Origin: Lonsdalea britannica
GTDB lineage: Bacteria > Pseudomonadota > Gammaproteobacteria > Enterobacterales > Enterobacteriaceae
NCBI RefSeq assembly: GCF_946477055.1
Contig: NZ_CAMKXG010000012.1
Coordinates: 1-26,973 of the forward strand
DNA length: 26,973 bases
Direction: 5' to 3'
In this document: positions 24,511 through 26,973 of the stretch, piece by piece
How positions within the stretch are numbered: the stretch's first letter is position 1
Layout: the number at the start of each line of letters is the position of its first letter
Translations under genes and position numbers: made by a program
Notes under the pieces: generated by a model
What the model was told of the DNA's origin: nothing
The model's database searches: none
Seen by the model: the letters and a program-made list of their open reading frames with translations, nothing else

Positions 24511-25845
24511 ATGAGTGAAGAGATAGAACTGAAATTTATTGTCCACCCCGAAACCGTGCCAGCCCTGCAAACGCAGCTGAATCAGTGGAAGAGCGACTAC
24601 AGCCACAGCAAGCATTTACATGCGCATCAATTGGCGAACATCTATTACGAAACCCCGGACGGCTACCTGCGTCAGCATGGGATTGGGCTGCGTATTCGTG
24701 GAGAAAACGGTCGCTACGAAATGACCGCCAAAACGGCGGGCAAGGTGGTCGGCGGCCTGCATCAGCATCCGGAATACAACGTCGAACTGGCGGGACCGCA
24801 GCTGGACATTCGTCTCTTGCCGGACGACATCTGGCCAGCGCATTGCGATCTGGATGCGTTGGCGGAGGAGCTTAAACCGTTGTTCAGCACCGACTTCCGT
24901 CGTGAGGTCTGGGTGGTGTCTCATCATCAAAGCGTCATCGAGATGGTGCTCGACCGCGGCGAGGTGGTGGCTGGCGATTTGCAGGAGCCGATTTGCGAGC
25001 TGGAGTTAGAGCTGAAGGTCGGGCAGCGCAGCGACCTGCTGGAGTTCGCCAACGAGCTCTCCGACGTGGGCGGTCTGCGACAGGGCTGTTTGAGTAAAGC
25101 GGCCCGGGGCTACCAGTTGGCTAAAGGCAATCCGCCGCGGGAAAGACATGCGCTGACGTTTATGCCGGTCAAAGACAAAATGACGCTCGACGAGGGGATT
25201 GAGGCGGGTCTGGAGTTCGGGCTGGCGCATTGGCAGTATCACGAAGAGCTGTGGGTGCGGGGCGATCAGGCCGCGCGCGACAGCATGCTGGAAGCGGGAA
25301 CGCTGCTGCGTGAAATGCTGGTACTGGTCGGCGGCGTGGTGCCGCGCAAAGTAACGTCGGAATTTCGCGGCGCCTTGACGGCGCTGGAAGCGAAGGCTTC
25401 GACGGATCTCGACGCGGAGACCGTCTGTTTCGATAAGGATTACCTGAAAAGTAAGCTGGTGTTGACGACCTGGCTGCTCGAAGCGGGCTGGCGTCGCTAT
25501 ATGGATAACCGCGAGCGTATGCGCTTGCAGAGTTCCTATAAACGCTTCGCCGATATCATGCTGAGCCGGAGTTTGGCGGAGCTGAAGTCCGTCTTTGCGC
25601 ATTCGCTATCGTCGCTGCATTACGAACAGCAACTGCCGCGTCTGGAACGTGGACTGAGCGCTTTTATGCTGCTGGGCGGTTTTTATCCAGAGGAAGAGGC
25701 GGGCGATTATGTTGGCCTTTGGCGCGAGCTGGCGCAGCAAATCGCCAAGCTCAATCTCCACCAACCGGCGCCCGTCGCGTTGGATGACACTCGCAAGCAG
25801 GCGATTGCCCGCTCGCCTTTCTGGCTGAACAGCGGACAATCATGA
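24511..25845 (+). CDS. ygiF: Inorganic triphosphatase YgiF (CYTH-CHAD)
   Basis: YgiF hydrolyses inorganic triphosphate to pyrophosphate and phosphate. The 444-residue protein has an N-terminal CYTH domain (about 1-200), a tunnel lined with charged residues, starting with the signature Glu4-Ile-Glu6-Leu-Lys8. Further CYTH elements are [27 protein letters not shown] and ICELELELK. The C-terminal CHAD helical domain (about 220-440) may bind polyphosphate. It is about ten residues longer than the E. coli protein. The product, pyrophosphate, would feed Ppa, encoded elsewhere in this window. The ATG has only a weak ribosome binding site. It is followed 55 bases later by glnE, as in E. coli. Confidence 0.94.
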   Translation: MSEEIELKFIVHPETVPALQTQLNQWKSDYSHSKHLHAHQLANIYYETPDGYLRQHGIGLRIRGENGRYEMTAKTAGKVVGGLHQHPEYNVELAGPQLDIRLLPDDIWPAHCDLDALAEELKPLFSTDFRREVWVVSHHQSVIEMVLDRGEVVAGDLQEPICELELELKVGQRSDLLEFANELSDVGGLRQGCLSKAARGYQLAKGNPPRERHALTFMPVKDKMTLDEGIEAGLEFGLAHWQYHEELWVRGDQAARDSMLEAGTLLREMLVLVGGVVPRKVTSEFRGALTALEAKASTDLDAETVCFDKDYLKSKLVLTTWLLEAGWRRYMDNRERMRLQSSYKRFADIMLSRSLAELKSVFAHSLSSLHYEQQLPRLERGLSAFMLLGGFYPEEEAGDYVGLWRELAQQIAKLNLHQPAPVALDDTRKQAIARSPFWLNSGQS

Positions 25846-25858
25846 TGTATTGAACCCA

Positions 25859-25883
25859 GCCGCCTGTCTTCAGCGCAGGCGGC
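25859..25883 (+). repeat. Intercistronic stem-loop between ygiF and glnE
   Basis: GCCGCCTG (25859-25866) pairs perfectly with CAGGCGGC (25876-25883) around a 9-base loop. There is no T-run, so it should not end transcription; it may separate message stability of the two genes. Confidence 0.55.
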
Positions 25884-25900
25884 GGTGTGAGGATAGGTTG

Positions 25901-26973
25901 ATGAACAGCACGCCTGCGCCCGTTTTCCCATTACCCGCGTCGTTACTCTCTCAGGCCCAGCAGGCGCTGTCCCGCTGGCCGTCCTCTCCTGCGCTGACGA
26001 CCTTGTCGGAGGAAGAGCAAGCGGCAGTCGCGATGAGCGATTTTATCAGCGATGCGCTGGCGCGCTACCCCGACTGGCTGCACGACATTAGGCAATTTCC
26101 GCCTGCACCCGACGAATGGCGGGGCTATGCGGACGCGCTGCGGCTGACGCTCAACGAGGTGCAGGACGAGGCCGCGCTGATGACGGCGTTACGCACGTTT
26201 CGGCGTCGTACGCTGGTGCGCATCGCCTTCGCGCAGGCATTGGGAACGTGCAGCACGGAGGAGACGCTGCGGCAGCTCAGCGAGCTGGCGGAAGTCTCCG
26301 TCATCGCGGCCCGCGACTGGCTCTACGCCGCCTGCTGTCAGGAGTGGGGAACGCCCTGCAATCAGAATGGCGACGCGCAGCCGCTGCTGGTGCTCGGCAT
26401 GGGCAAGTTGGGCGGTCGGGAGCTGAACTTTTCCTCGGATATCGATCTGATTTTTGCCTATCCCGAAAGCGGAAATACGCGCGGCGGACGGCGGGAGCTG
26501 GACAACGCGCAGTTCTTTACCCGGCTGGGTCAGCGGCTCATCAAAGCGCTCGACCAAATCACCGAAGACGGCTTCGTCTATCGGGTGGATATGCGCCTGA
26601 GGCCGTTCGGGGACAGCGGCCCGCTGGTGCTGAGCTTCACTGCGCTGGAAGATTACTATCAGGAGCAGGGGCGCGACTGGGAGCGCTACGCGATGGTGAA
26701 GGCGCGACCGCTCGGCGAAGCGGACGCGGCGTATCGTCAGGAGCTGAATCAGCTACTGCGTCCGTTCGTGTTCCGTCGCTACATGGACTTCAGCGTCATT
26801 CAGTCCCTGCGCAATATGAAAAGCCTGATTGCGCGCGAAGTGCGCCGTCGCGATCTGCGCAATAACATCAAACTCGGTCCCGGCGGTATCCGGGAAGTGG
26901 AGTTCATCACCCAGGTATTCCAGCTGATTCGTGGGGGACGCGAGCCGCAGCTGCAGTCGCGTTCGCTGCTGCC
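25901..26973 (+). CDS. glnE: Glutamine synthetase adenylyltransferase/deadenylylase GlnE, N-terminal part
   Basis: GlnE attaches AMP to glutamine synthetase when nitrogen is plentiful and removes it when nitrogen is scarce, under control of PII. Only the first 357 codons are present; the gene runs off the right edge (E. coli GlnE has about 946 residues). The ATG at 25901 follows AGGATAGG. The visible part is the deadenylylase domain: [16 protein letters not shown], then the nucleotidyltransferase motif [18 protein letters not shown] with Gly166 to Gly172 and Asp180/Asp182, [27 protein letters not shown] and [13 protein letters not shown]. The first 60 residues differ from E. coli, as is usual in this protein. 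It is probably cotranscribed with ygiF. Confidence 0.95.
   Translation, partial: MNSTPAPVFPLPASLLSQAQQALSRWPSSPALTTLSEEEQAAVAMSDFISDALARYPDWLHDIRQFPPAPDEWRGYADALRLTLNEVQDEAALMTALRTFRRRTLVRIAFAQALGTCSTEETLRQLSELAEVSVIAARDWLYAACCQEWGTPCNQNGDAQPLLVLGMGKLGGRELNFSSDIDLIFAYPESGNTRGGRRELDNAQFFTRLGQRLIKALDQITEDGFVYRVDMRLRPFGDSGPLVLSFTALEDYYQEQGRDWERYAMVKARPLGEADAAYRQELNQLLRPFVFRRYMDFSVIQSLRNMKSLIAREVRRRDLRNNIKLGPGGIREVEFITQVFQLIRGGREPQLQSRSLL

Noticed and set aside
25859..25883. Intrinsic terminator between ygiF and glnE
   Set aside because: The stem is perfect but no T-run follows, and the two genes are commonly linked, so it is kept only as an intercistronic hairpin.

Overview
The window is ordinary chromosome from a gammaproteobacterium of the order Enterobacterales. 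Most proteins can be aligned from memory with their Escherichia coli K-12 counterparts (CysQ, YtfK, YtfL/PaeA, MsrA, TamA, TamB, YtfP, Ppa, PlsY, FolB, UppP, Cca, YgiM, YgiF, GlnE), with many nearly invariant stretches. The coding sequence is GC-rich and favours G or C at third positions. This, and a chemoreceptor set among housekeeping genes, would suit a plant-associated Pectobacteriaceae member such as Dickeya or a relative. That genus-level guess is inference; no 16S gene or other decisive marker is present.

Layout. Positions 1-93 hold the start of a minus-strand gene for an exported protein of unknown function. After a 653-base divergent spacer comes a five-gene plus-strand operon (747-6345) for a peptide/nickel/opine-type ABC importer: periplasmic binding protein, two permeases, two ATPases. 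It has a candidate promoter overlapped by a dyad and ends at a clear intrinsic terminator. A small exported DUF2502 protein follows (6508-6876). From 7421 to 18236 lies the E. coli 96-minute block: cysQ, ytfK, ytfL (minus), msrA (minus), tamA-tamB-ytfP (plus, one operon) and ppa (minus). cpdB, which neighbours cysQ in E. coli, is missing from its usual place. A methyl-accepting chemotaxis gene (18528-20114) stands next to ppa. After it comes the E. coli 69-minute block: plsY (minus), folB, uppP, cca and ygiM (minus), ygiF and the start of glnE (plus). The window therefore joins two regions far apart in E. coli, with the chemoreceptor at the junction.

How the genes work together. Several products serve the cell envelope: TamA and TamB link inner and outer membrane, PlsY makes the first acyl intermediate of phospholipid, UppP recycles the undecaprenyl carrier, and YtfL/PaeA is a membrane exporter. 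Others clear metabolic by-products: CysQ removes PAP, Ppa removes pyrophosphate, YgiF hydrolyses triphosphate. MsrA repairs oxidised methionine, FolB makes folate precursors, Cca completes tRNA 3' ends and GlnE controls glutamine synthetase.

Regulation visible in the sequence includes a Pho box correctly spaced from a -10 element upstream of ytfK, a sigma-28-like promoter upstream of the chemoreceptor, an extended -10 promoter upstream of ytfL, and seven intrinsic terminators that I consider good. I see no rRNA, tRNA, CRISPR array, insertion sequence, integrase or prophage gene, and no clear new multi-gene system. The less explained material is in the intergenic regions: the structured RNA downstream of ytfK, the long leaders, and the spacers upstream of the ABC operon and cysQ.
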